From NCBI GenBank assembly GCA_016124335.1, contig WGNX01000010.1, positions 124,001 through 188,000 on the forward strand: DNA of 64,000 nt, in the 5' to 3' direction. Origin of the DNA: Alphaproteobacteria bacterium (lineage in GTDB: Bacteria > Pseudomonadota > Alphaproteobacteria > CACIAM-22H2). Made by a program: the position numbers and the translations under genes. This document shows positions 1-11,750 of the stretch, in pieces (the first letter of the stretch is position 1; every line of letters starts with the position of its first letter). Under the pieces are notes generated by a model that saw only the letters and a list, made by a program, of their open reading frames with translations, made no database searches and was not told the DNA's origin.

Positions 1-478
1 CGGCGAACGCGCCGCAGATCAGGGCCGGCGTGATGATCGCGAAGGTCATCTGGAACATCATGAAGACCGATTCGGGGATCGTGAACGCCACGGCTGCATC
101 GCCCGTGCCCAGCGTGAAGGGCTTGTCCCAGCCCATGCCGGACAGGAAGAAGCGCGAGAAGTCGCCGTAGTAGGCGCCGCCTTCGCCGAAGGCGAGCGAG
201 TAGCCCACGACCATCCACAGCACCGTGACGAGGGCGGTGATCGAGAAGGACTGCATCATCGTGGCAAGCACGTTCTTCTTGCGCACCATGCCGGCGTAGA
301 ACAGGGCCAGACCCGGAACCGTCATCAGGAGGACGAGTGCGGTCGAGGTGAGCATCCACGCCGTGTCGCCGCTGTCGATCTTCGGCGTCGGGTCGTCGGC
401 GAGCGCCGGAAACGCGAAGCCGGCCGCCGCGACCAGTGCCAGCGCTCCCAGGCGCGCGAACTTTTGGGGTTTCGTCAT
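1..478 (-). CDS. amtB: Ammonium transporter Amt, N-terminal part (truncated by window edge)
   Basis: Minus-strand translation MTKPQKFARLGALALVAAAGFAFPALADDPTPKIDSGDTAWMLTSTALVLLMTVPGLALFYAGMVRKKNVLATMMQSF; signal peptide plus Amt family start; downstream of glnK. Confidence 0.93.
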   Translation of the reverse strand, partial: MTKPQKFARLGALALVAAAGFAFPALADDPTPKIDSGDTAWMLTSTALVLLMTVPGLALFYAGMVRKKNVLATMMQSFSITALVTVLWMVVGYSLAFGEGGAYYGDFSRFFLSGMGWDKPFTLGTGDAAVAFTIPESVFMMFQMTFAIITPALICGAFA

Positions 479-563
479 TTGTCGTCGTCTCCTGGCTGTC
501 CCGGCGGGACCGGGTTGGTTGCGCCCGGGAGGGGTCCCCCGCGCGAAAGATGAGGTGAAATAG

Positions 564-578
564 TCAAGAATCGTGCCA
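564..578 (-). promoter_or_regulatory. Candidate sigma-54 promoter for amtB (TGGCACGATTCTTGA)
   Basis: Matches TGGCACG-N4-TTGC except the -12 C; about 85 bp upstream of the amtB ATG. Confidence 0.6.
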
Positions 579-695
579 TCGGCCCAAGTCGTTGATGCAG
601 CGCAACACGCTATGATTCCACACGCTTTTTCGGACTTTGCCGCCCAACCTGGCGGATGCACTTCGCCCGTTACCCTGTCCACCCCGACAGGGTCT

Positions 696-734
696 GCCTA
701 ACGATTAGGCTGAGAAACTGCCTATTTTTTAGGC
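696..734. promoter_or_regulatory. Tandem palindromes GCCTA-N5-TAGGC (696-710 and 720-734) in the glnK-amtB intergenic region
   Basis: GCCTAACGATTAGGC and GCCTATTTTTTAGGC, centre-to-centre 24 bp. Confidence 0.65.
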
Positions 735-742
735 GAATTGCC

Positions 743-1183
<441 letters not shown>

Positions 1184-1241
1184 TACCGTCCGCGGGCGGG
1201 GCAACAGCGATGATTATCGTGCGCGGATGCGCGCACTGGAC

Positions 1242-1258
1242 GCCGGGGTCACCCCGGC
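1242..1258. repeat. Perfect 17-bp inverted repeat GCCGGGGTCACCCCGGC
   Basis: 8-bp arms around one central base, between glnK and the UbiH-type gene. Confidence 0.6.
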
Positions 1259-1274
1259 CTAGCTTGACGCGCGC

Positions 1275-2513
1275 ATGCAATCACCTACGGATATCAGCAC
1301 GGATGTCGCGATCGTTGGCGGCGGGCTTGTGGGCCTCTCGCTGGCGCTGGCGCTCGCACGCGGCGGGATCGGGTCGTGTGTCGTCGATCCCGACGATCCG
1401 GCGGCCAAGGCAGCCGATGCGTTCGACGGGCGCGGCTCGGCAATCGCGCTCGGCTCGGCTCGCGTGCTCCAGGCGATCGGCCTGTGGCCGCATCTCGAGC
1501 GTCATGCCGAGCCCATCCTCGACATCCGCGTATCCGACGGGGACTCCCAGCTCTTTCTCCACTACGACCACCGCGATCTCGGCAGCGACCCCTTCGGCTA
1601 CATCATCGAGAACCGCCATATCCGCCGCGCGATCTATGCCTGCCTGACGCAGGAACCGCGCGTGCGTCTCGTCGCACCCGAAAGTGCCGCGGCGGTAACG
1701 GCCGATTCCACGCATGCACGCGTCCGGCTTGCATCGGGCGGCACGATTTCGGCGCGACTGGCGGTGGCATGCGACGGCCGCCCCTCGCCCACGCGCAAGG
1801 CCGCCGGCATCGGCGCACTGGGCTGGAACTACGAGCAGCACGCTATCGTGTGCGCGATCCGCCACGAGAAGCCGCACTGCGGCATCGCGCACGAGCGTTT
1901 CCTGCCGGCCGGCCCCTTCGCGGTGCTGCCGCTGCCCGATGCACCCGACGGCACGCATTTTTCTTCGATCGTGTGGACCGAACGCGCCGAGCTTGCGCAG
2001 ATGTTCGTCGAACTGCCGGAAGACGAATTCGCCGAGGAGATCCACGAGCGCTTCGGCTGGGGGCTTGGCCGGATTTCGCTTGCCGGCCCGCGCTGGCGCT
2101 ACCCGCTCGTCTTCGTGCAGGCCGAAAGCGCCACCGGCCCGCGCCTGGCACTCGCCGGCGATGCGCTGCACGGCATCCATCCCATCGCCGGCCAGGGCCT
2201 CAATCTCGGCCTGCGCGACGTCGCCGCCCTTGCCGAGGTGCTGACCGACAGCGCCCGGCTCGGTCTCGATATCGGGGCGGCCGACACGCTGGAGCGCTAT
2301 TCGCGCTGGCGCGGCGTCGACACGGTCGGGCTTTCGGCCGTGACCGACGGGCTCTTGCGGCTTTTCTCCAACGACATCGCGCCGCTCAAGCTCGCGCGCG
2401 ACGTGGGCCTTACCGTCGTCGACAGGATCGCACCACTCAAGCGCGTTTTTATGCGCGATGCGATGGGCACGCTTGGAAAGCTGCCGCGATTGATGAAGGG
2501 CGAAGCGCTGTAG
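1275..2513 (+). CDS. UbiH/UbiF/COQ6-family FAD-dependent hydroxylase
   Basis: N-terminal DVAIVGGGLVGLSLALALARGG Rossmann motif; C-terminal LAGDALHGIHPIAGQGLNLGLRD typical of ubiquinone hydroxylases. Confidence 0.92.
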   Translation: MQSPTDISTDVAIVGGGLVGLSLALALARGGIGSCVVDPDDPAAKAADAFDGRGSAIALGSARVLQAIGLWPHLERHAEPILDIRVSDGDSQLFLHYDHRDLGSDPFGYIIENRHIRRAIYACLTQEPRVRLVAPESAAAVTADSTHARVRLASGGTISARLAVACDGRPSPTRKAAGIGALGWNYEQHAIVCAIRHEKPHCGIAHERFLPAGPFAVLPLPDAPDGTHFSSIVWTERAELAQMFVELPEDEFAEEIHERFGWGLGRISLAGPRWRYPLVFVQAESATGPRLALAGDALHGIHPIAGQGLNLGLRDVAALAEVLTDSARLGLDIGAADTLERYSRWRGVDTVGLSAVTDGLLRLFSNDIAPLKLARDVGLTVVDRIAPLKRVFMRDAMGTLGKLPRLMKGEAL

Positions 2514-2606
2514 ACGACAGGTTGCGCCGGTTGATCCACCGCAATGTCGGCAAGGTTGCGGCGTTCTACGTTCATCCGTCCGTCAATTCGGACATGGAGA
2601 ACCGCT

Positions 2607-2927
2607 ATGGATCGCCGAATTTTCCTTTCCGCCCTTTTCACCGGAATTCTTGCGGCCGGCGCGGTGCATGCGCAGGGCGGCCCGGGCATGGGGCGCGGCA
2701 TGAGCGACGCCGACCGGGAGAAGATGCGCGAACAGATGCGCAAGCACTGGGACGACATGGATTCGACGACGCGCGAACGCGCGATGGACCGCATGCGCAG
2801 CCGCCGTCATGAGCCGAAATACGAGGACATGCGCGAGCGTTGGGACAAGATGAGCCCGGATGCCCGCCGTCGCATGATGGAAGACCATCACGGTCCGGAC
2901 AATGAAAAGCGCGGGATGATGCGCTAG
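2607..2927 (+). CDS. Small exported Met/Arg/Asp-rich protein of unknown function
   Basis: MDRRIFLSALFTGILAAGAVHAQ signal peptide followed by repeated M..R/W.D.M segments. Confidence 0.7.
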   Translation: MDRRIFLSALFTGILAAGAVHAQGGPGMGRGMSDADREKMREQMRKHWDDMDSTTRERAMDRMRSRRHEPKYEDMRERWDKMSPDARRRMMEDHHGPDNEKRGMMR

Positions 2928-4618
2928 GCGGCGGCTTGCTGCGGCCCGCTTACGGGCAGCAGCAAGCGGACCCGCGTGCCCTGGCCCGGCGCGCTGTCGA
3001 TCTCGATCGACCCGTCGTGCAGGCGTGCGAGCATCTGCGAGAGCGGCAGGCCAAGCCCGGTATCCGAGCGCTGGTCGCCATCGCCTGCCGTCTCGAACGG
3101 TTCCAGCGCACAGCGCGCCTGCTCCGGCGTCATTCCGCGACCGCGATCGGCGACCCAGAATTCGAGCCGCGCGTCAGGTAACGCTCGGCTCCCCATCCGG
3201 ACGCGACGGTCGGCGCCCGCGAACTTGATGGCGTTGATCGCAAGATTGAGGACGATCTGAACGATGACGCGCTCGTCGGCGGTGAAGGGCACGTTCTCGC
3301 TGCCGGCGTCAATTTCCAGCACGACCTTTTCCTTTGTCGCGCGCTGCTCGGCCAGATGGCGGACCGTCGAGAGCACGTGCGCGGAATCGACCGGCGCAAG
3401 CGCAAGCTTCCATTTCCCCGCCTCGATCTTCGACATGTCGAGGATCGAGTTGATGATCGCCAGCAGGTGCTCGGCGCTGAAGCGGATGTCGGCCGCGTAT
3501 TCGCGATAGCGCTGCGGCGCACCCAGTTTCATCGCATCGGTCGCGATCACTTCGGAAAAACCGACGATCGCATTGATCGGCGTGCGTATCTCGTGGCCCA
3601 TATGGGCGAGAAAATCGGACTTGTTGCGCGCGACAGAGCGAAAATGGGCCACACTTTTCGTCGAATCGGCAAGTTGCGCCGCGGCTTCGCGCGCCCTGCG
3701 TTTGGCAAGTTCGGCCAGAAAGAACGTCAGCATGATCGCAAGGCCGGCAATGAGCGCCGTGCCATTCGCGCGAGTGAGCCAGGCATCGACGACGTCGGAA
3801 AATGGCGCACTTGCGACGACATGAAGGTCGCTCCAGGCGATGGGGCTCGTCACGACGACCCTGGATTCGCCCGTATCGGGCGACTTGACGAGATAGTACG
3901 GCGCCTTGCCATGCAGGGGCGGCAGGAAGCGCGCCTTGCGGCCGACAAGATCGTCGGGCGGGTTGCGCGCCATGACGAAGCCTTCATCGTCGACGATGGC
4001 GATGATGCTCGTCGTGGCATTCGCGAAGAAACGCGAGAAGTGCGCCGGATCGATGAGGCCGGCGACCATGCCGGAAAACGCTCCCGCTTCGGTTTCCGTC
4101 CGCATGGCGACTGGAATGACGACATTGCCGCGCGGCCGGGAGACGACCGGCCGGCTGATCTGCAGCCTGTAATCCAGGTTGTCGCGCAGATACTGGAAAT
4201 AGGGCCGGTCCGACAGGTCCGTCGGCGGAACGGTGCTGCCGGTCGAGCTGGCGACGATACGCCCGCTGGCATTGACATAGCCGATCGAATCAAGTGCGCG
4301 CGACGAGCGGCGGATGCGCGACAGAAGTTCGTTCAGCTCGACCGGGTCGGCGGACACGACAATGGCGGACGTCGCGGGCCGTTTGTCGACCGAGCGGAGC
4401 GCCAGCTCCGCCGCGCCGAAGACCTCGCCGGCATAGCTCTCGGCCGTCGTCGCGTCGGCCGTAACGCGGTCGACAACGTCGGCAACCGCATTGCCGTACG
4501 AATGCCAGATCTGCGCGCACGCGGCCAAGACCACGACGACCGCGAAAACCGGCGCGACATATGAACTCCACGCCGCCTGGTGCGGTCGTTCGGCTTTTCG
4601 GGGTTCGATCGCGGCCAT
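2924..4618 (-). CDS. Membrane sensor histidine kinase with extracytoplasmic cache-like domain
   Basis: Two TM segments flank a periplasmic domain; H box FLAHMGHEIRTPINAIVGFSE; N box LNLAINAIKFA; G2 TGLGLPLSQ. Start could be 4681. Confidence 0.9.
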   Translation of the reverse strand: MAAIEPRKAERPHQAAWSSYVAPVFAVVVVLAACAQIWHSYGNAVADVVDRVTADATTAESYAGEVFGAAELALRSVDKRPATSAIVVSADPVELNELLSRIRRSSRALDSIGYVNASGRIVASSTGSTVPPTDLSDRPYFQYLRDNLDYRLQISRPVVSRPRGNVVIPVAMRTETEAGAFSGMVAGLIDPAHFSRFFANATTSIIAIVDDEGFVMARNPPDDLVGRKARFLPPLHGKAPYYLVKSPDTGESRVVVTSPIAWSDLHVVASAPFSDVVDAWLTRANGTALIAGLAIMLTFFLAELAKRRAREAAAQLADSTKSVAHFRSVARNKSDFLAHMGHEIRTPINAIVGFSEVIATDAMKLGAPQRYREYAADIRFSAEHLLAIINSILDMSKIEAGKWKLALAPVDSAHVLSTVRHLAEQRATKEKVVLEIDAGSENVPFTADERVIVQIVLNLAINAIKFAGADRRVRMGSRALPDARLEFWVADRGRGMTPEQARCALEPFETAGDGDQRSDTGLGLPLSQMLARLHDGSIEIDSAPGQGTRVRLLLPVSGPQQAAA

Positions 4619-4690
4619 GTCCCAAGGCTTGTGAAGAGAATTATCTTTGTTGAGCCTATTCCTCACCCCGGGCGTCGGCATTGCTTTGAA

Positions 4691-5278
4691 TCAAGCAGGC
4701 GCGCTTCGGCGTGCCTGAAACGTCGGGGGAAGAGACAAAAACCGCATCCATTCCAGCCGCTTAGCGGCAAGATCGAGGCCCGCGTTCGCGGGGCTTGTCG
4801 AAGGCAATCGGGCGCTGGCGATGCCGCGCAACGGCAAACCATGGCGGCGATAGAGGTCGGCCGCCGCCGCCCCGTTGAAGCCGATCCGGGCAATGCGCGG
4901 ATGGCGCTCGAAGAACGCGGCGAAATCGTTCGCCTGCACGCTGTCGCGCGCGATCGCCGAATCGAGGCTGCCGGGCCGGCGCGCGGCCGCGCAAACGTCC
5001 CACACCGCGATCTTCGCGCGCACGAGCGCCGCGACGCGTTCGGCATAGGGCGCATCGGCGCCGAACCCCAGCAGCGAAGCCAGGATCGGCCAGAACGCGT
5101 TTCGCGGATGGGCGTAGTATTGGCCGGCGGCAAGCGAAGCCTGCCCCGGCAGCGAGCCGAGAATCAGGACCGTGGCGTCGGGCGCCGCGATGGGCGGGAA
5201 GCCCCGGTCGGGCTCAGGCGGCGGCGAGCTTGGCGTTGGCGATCTCGATGCGCGCGGCAAGCGCCACGCGCTCGGCAT
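4691..5278 (-). CDS. Hypoxanthine (deoxyinosine)-DNA glycosylase / UDG-like; start uncertain, overlaps atpC
   Basis: GFPPIAAPDATVLILGSLPGQASLAAGQYYAHPRNAFW...GFNGAAAADLYRR; candidate starts at 5278 or 5260 lie inside atpC. Confidence 0.75.
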   Translation of the reverse strand: MPSAWRLPRASRSPTPSSPPPEPDRGFPPIAAPDATVLILGSLPGQASLAAGQYYAHPRNAFWPILASLLGFGADAPYAERVAALVRAKIAVWDVCAAARRPGSLDSAIARDSVQANDFAAFFERHPRIARIGFNGAAAADLYRRHGLPLRGIASARLPSTSPANAGLDLAAKRLEWMRFLSLPPTFQARRSAPA

Positions 5279-5612
5279 CCTCGGTCGCCGCGCCCAGCCT
5301 GGCACGCAGCATCTCGAGGTCCTTGGCGATGGCCGCCTTGTCGATGTCGGCCACGCGCACCGCTTCGTCGGCAAGCACGGTCACGCGCTCGGCCGAAGCC
5401 TCGGCGAAGCCGCCGGCCACGAAGATGCGGTCCTTGACATGGCCGTTCTCGTAGACCGCGATGGTGCCCGTGCGCAGCGTCGAGATGACGGGTGCGTGGC
5501 CCTTGAGCACGCCGAAATCGCCCTCGCTGCCCGGGACGACGACCATCTCGACGTCCTCGGAGGCGAGCAGGCGCTCGGGGCTGACCAGTTCGAACTTGGT
5601 CTTTTCGGCCAT
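5214..5612 (-). CDS. atpC: ATP synthase F1 epsilon subunit
   Basis: FELVSPERLLASEDVEMVVVPGSEGDFGVL; last gene of atp operon. Confidence 0.96.
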   Translation of the reverse strand: MAEKTKFELVSPERLLASEDVEMVVVPGSEGDFGVLKGHAPVISTLRTGTIAVYENGHVKDRIFVAGGFAEASAERVTVLADEAVRVADIDKAAIAKDLEMLRARLGAATEDAERVALAARIEIANAKLAAA

Positions 5613-5626
5613 CGTCGTCTATCCGA

Positions 5627-7057
<1,431 letters not shown>

Positions 7058-7071
7058 CTACTCCTGCAAAA

Positions 7072-7947
7072 TCAGACGGCTTCGGCGCCGGAGATGATCT
7101 CGATCAGTTCCTTGGTGATCGAGGCCTGGCGCGAGCGGTTATAGTTGAGCGTAAGCTTCTTGATCATGTCGCCAGCATTGCGCGTGGCGCTGTCCATCGC
7201 GGACATGCGCGCGCCCTGCTCGGACGCGGCGTTCTCGAGGAGACCGCCATAGACCTGGACGGCGAGGTTGCGCGGCAGCAGGGCCGCAAGGATCTCGCCT
7301 TCCTCGGGTTCGTATTCGTAGCTGGCGCCCTGATCGGGTGCCGCGGCGCCGGACGCGACGAACGGGACCAGCTGCAGGCGCGTGGGCACCTGCGTGATCG
7401 CCGACTTGAAGCGCGCGTAGTACAGCGCCGCCACGTCGAATTCGCCGGCATCGAACATCGCCAGCACCTTGTCCGACACGCGCTGCGCCTCGGCGAAGGT
7501 CATGCGCTTGCGGCCCACTTCCTCGACCGAGCCCACGATCAGGCTCGCGAAGTCGCGACGAAGCTGGTCGCGGCCCTTGCGGCCCACGCACAGGATCTTG
7601 ACCGTCTTGCCTTCGGCCTGGAGCTTGCGGATCTCGGCGCGCGCAAGACGCACGATCGACGAGTTGAAGCCGCCGCACAGGCCGCGATCCGACGTGCACA
7701 CGACGAGCAGGTGGACCTTGTCGGCCCCCGTGCCCGCGAGCAGCTTGGGCGCGCCGGCACCGGCCGTCATCGAGCCCGCGAGCGAGCCCAGCATGCGGCC
7801 CATGCGCGTGGCATAGGGGCGTGCGGCTTCGGCCTGCTCCTGCGCGCGGCGAAGCTTCGCCGCGGCAACCATCTTCATGGCGGACGTGATCTTCTGCGTC
7901 GACTTGACCGACGCGATCCGCATCCGGAGTGTTTTGAGTGTTGCCAT
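7072..7947 (-). CDS. atpG: ATP synthase F1 gamma subunit
   Basis: [36 protein letters not shown]. Confidence 0.98.
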   Translation of the reverse strand: MATLKTLRMRIASVKSTQKITSAMKMVAAAKLRRAQEQAEAARPYATRMGRMLGSLAGSMTAGAGAPKLLAGTGADKVHLLVVCTSDRGLCGGFNSSIVRLARAEIRKLQAEGKTVKILCVGRKGRDQLRRDFASLIVGSVEEVGRKRMTFAEAQRVSDKVLAMFDAGEFDVAALYYARFKSAITQVPTRLQLVPFVASGAAAPDQGASYEYEPEEGEILAALLPRNLAVQVYGGLLENAASEQGARMSAMDSATRNAGDMIKKLTLNYNRSRQASITKELIEIISGAEAV

Positions 7948-7970
7948 TTTCCCGTATCCGGCGTGCCGGT

Positions 7971-9503
<1,533 letters not shown>

Positions 9504-9524
9504 CGAATCGTTCTCCGAGTGAAA

Positions 9525-10082
9525 TCAGGCCCGGCCCGAGAGGGCGAGGTGAAGACGCTTGAGTTGACCCTGCAGCGAGGCATCGACGAGGCGGGAACCC
9601 ACCTTCACCTTCAGCCCGCCCAGAAGCTTGGGATCGACCTTGAGGTCGAGGGAAACCTTGCGACCGGCCGCGGCGCGCAGCTTGGCTTCAAGCTCGGCCA
9701 CGCGATCGGCGGAAAGCGGTGCGGCCGACACGACTTCGGCGACCGTCTCGCCGCGCGCTTCGGCCAGGATCGCGCGATATTCCTTCGCGATCGCGACGAA
9801 ATCGGCGAGGCGGCGGTTGCGCGCGAGCGTGCCCACGAAGCGGCGCACGAGATCGCCGATGCCCAGGCTCGCCATCACGGCGAGCACGGCGGCTTCCTGC
9901 GCCTTGCGCGGCAGCAGCGGGCTGTCGGCCGTGCGCTTGAGTTCGGGAACCGCGGCAAGCGCTTCTTCGAATGTCTTGAGGTCGCCCGCGACGGCGTCGA
10001 GCCATTGCGGATTCGCAAGCTCATAGAGCGCGCCCGCGTAGCGCTGGGCGATGGCGGCGGAAGAGGCGTTTTTGGAAGCCAC
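9525..10082 (-). CDS. atpH: ATP synthase F1 delta subunit (GTG start)
   Basis: VASKNASSAAIAQRYAGALYELA...; first gene of atpHAGDC. Confidence 0.92.
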   Translation of the reverse strand: MASKNASSAAIAQRYAGALYELANPQWLDAVAGDLKTFEEALAAVPELKRTADSPLLPRKAQEAAVLAVMASLGIGDLVRRFVGTLARNRRLADFVAIAKEYRAILAEARGETVAEVVSAAPLSADRVAELEAKLRAAAGRKVSLDLKVDPKLLGGLKVKVGSRLVDASLQGQLKRLHLALSGRA

Positions 10083-10399
10083 GCGCGATTCCCTGTCCGG
10101 CGTTTTTTTCGCCTGCCGGCCCGCCCCGGACGGACTAGCCAAGCTCGCGAAAAACAACAAGAAAACGGCGCCCGAAAGGGCACTCCCAGGCGACCGCGGG
10201 CGATTAGCTAACACAGCCCTTTCGCCGATGCAATAAGGCGCGCGCAAAAGCTGCGGGTTATCCACTTTTGCCGGAAAACCGGGCGTTTTCAGGCCCCGCG
10301 CCCGGACCGGTAACGTACGGCCGGAAGCCTTTGGAAATGGCCGTCGCACGCCGGCAGACCGGCCCCTCGTCCTCTCCGGCGACAGGTCGCCCGCCGCCC

Positions 10400-11323
10400 T
10401 CAGTCGCCGAGGACCCGGCGCACCAGCTCGGCGGTGTTCTTGGTGCGCAGCTTGCGCATCACGTTGGCCCTGTGGAACTCGACCGTTCGCGGGCTGATCC
10501 CCAGCGTCCGCGCGGCCTCCTTGCTTGAGGCGCCACGTACGATCTGCGCCAGCGCGACGCGTTCGCGCGGCGTCAGCAGCGCATGGCCCGGGAACGGCTT
10601 GGACAGCACGCCGAGCGCGCCGCGGAGCCTTTCGATCTCCAGTCTGGCCTGCCGGAGTTCCGGCGTGGCCAGAAACTCCCAATCCCCGTTGCGTCGGGCG
10701 GTGCAGCACTGGTGCGCGCGCGCCACGTCCAGCAGGTCGACCGCGCGGCTGGCCTGAAGCGAATAGGTGCAGAGCACCACCATTCGCTGTCCGACAAGCG
10801 ACCGGTCGAGTTCGCGCTCGTATTCGCAGAACGCCTGCCAGTGATTGGACTCGATCCAGAAGGCGTTGCCGCTGACCCGCATGCCGTCGAACCCGCGCGC
10901 CAGCGCTCCGTTCAGCTTTTCGTTCCAGCCGCCGGTGATCCGTTGCAGGTCGAACTGATTGCCGCGCAGATACCAGTCGGTGCCCGAAACGATCTCGATC
11001 CTTCCGGCCGCAATCTGGTCGTCGAGATCGGCGATGGCATGGCGCAACGCGGCCTTCGCATCGGCCTCGGAAATCGGATGCGAAATCGCCCAGATGCAGA
11101 ACTCGTTGCTCGCAAGCCCGGCCTTGAAATACGCTGCCGCGGTATCGAGGAGATCGTCCTTGGTTTCGTAGAAAATGCAGATATGCGCGCCCCACGGCAC
11201 GTCGCCCACCACGCGGATGCCGCTCGGGCGCGCCGGTTGGTCGACCGCCGCCGACGCGCCGGGCCCGGGCTTGCCCGGCATGCGGCCGCCATCGGGTCTC
11301 TTGATCGATATCTTGGGTGACAT
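10400..11323 (-). CDS. LuxR-family regulator with N-terminal MEDS (DcmR-like sensory) domain
   Basis: WGAHICIFYETKDDLLDTAAAYFKAGL; C-terminal HTH LTPRERVALAQIVRGASSKEAARTLGISPRTVEFHRANVMRKL. Confidence 0.85.
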   Translation of the reverse strand: MSPKISIKRPDGGRMPGKPGPGASAAVDQPARPSGIRVVGDVPWGAHICIFYETKDDLLDTAAAYFKAGLASNEFCIWAISHPISEADAKAALRHAIADLDDQIAAGRIEIVSGTDWYLRGNQFDLQRITGGWNEKLNGALARGFDGMRVSGNAFWIESNHWQAFCEYERELDRSLVGQRMVVLCTYSLQASRAVDLLDVARAHQCCTARRNGDWEFLATPELRQARLEIERLRGALGVLSKPFPGHALLTPRERVALAQIVRGASSKEAARTLGISPRTVEFHRANVMRKLRTKNTAELVRRVLGD

Positions 11324-11413
11324 ACCACCCTCCCCGCGACGGCGAATGCCGACGTGTCCGGACGCGCATCGCAACACCGAGGTCCGCAAGCGGCCCGTGC
11401 AGGTCGGGCGCTC

Positions 11414-11457
11414 CTCGTAGGAATACGAGTATCGGCGGTTCCCCGTAGTCTTACAAG
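11414..11457. promoter_or_regulatory. Two related dyads, CTCGTAGGAATACGAG (11414-11429) and CCCGTAGTCTTACAAG (11442-11457); candidate LuxR-type operators
   Basis: 12/16 positions identical, centres 28 bp apart, in the divergent intergenic region. Confidence 0.4.
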
Positions 11458-11510
11458 GTTTCCCCGCCGCGCCGCCTCCCCAAGTCCCCGGACATTGGCG
11501 GAGGTCATCG

Positions 11511-11750
11511 ATGCAGCGTTACTTCTTCCCGATCCACGGCGGCAGCGGCACGGACGAGGACGTCGAGGGCATCGACCTGTCGGGCCCCGGCACGGCCATG
11601 CTGCACGCCTTGGCGATGTGCGCCGAAATCGGAAGCCGCAACGGCTTCTGTGCGTCCTTTTCCGTCGGCGCCCGCGACACAGATGGCGTGGTGGTCGGAT
11701 ACGTGTCGATCGTCGCGGTCGCCCCCGCCCCGGTGCGCCGCGATGCGTAG
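11511..11750 (+). CDS. Small DUF6894-like protein
   Basis: MQRYFFPIHGGSGTDEDVEGIDLSGPGTAMLHALAMCAEI resembles the YFFHV.DG...D.EG..L family. Confidence 0.65.
   Translation: MQRYFFPIHGGSGTDEDVEGIDLSGPGTAMLHALAMCAEIGSRNGFCASFSVGARDTDGVVVGYVSIVAVAPAPVRRDA

Noticed and set aside
348-563. 71-aa ORF antisense to the amtB start
   Set aside because: No RBS or domain; overlaps the amtB signal peptide and promoter region
10258-10266. TTATCCACT DnaA-box-like sequence upstream of the atp operon
   Set aside because: Single copy, no cluster or AT-rich unwinding element; likely chance
9525-11369. 614-aa minus ORF merging atpH with upstream sequence
   Set aside because: Only 9525-10082 resembles F1 delta; the rest is out-of-frame reading of the MEDS-LuxR gene
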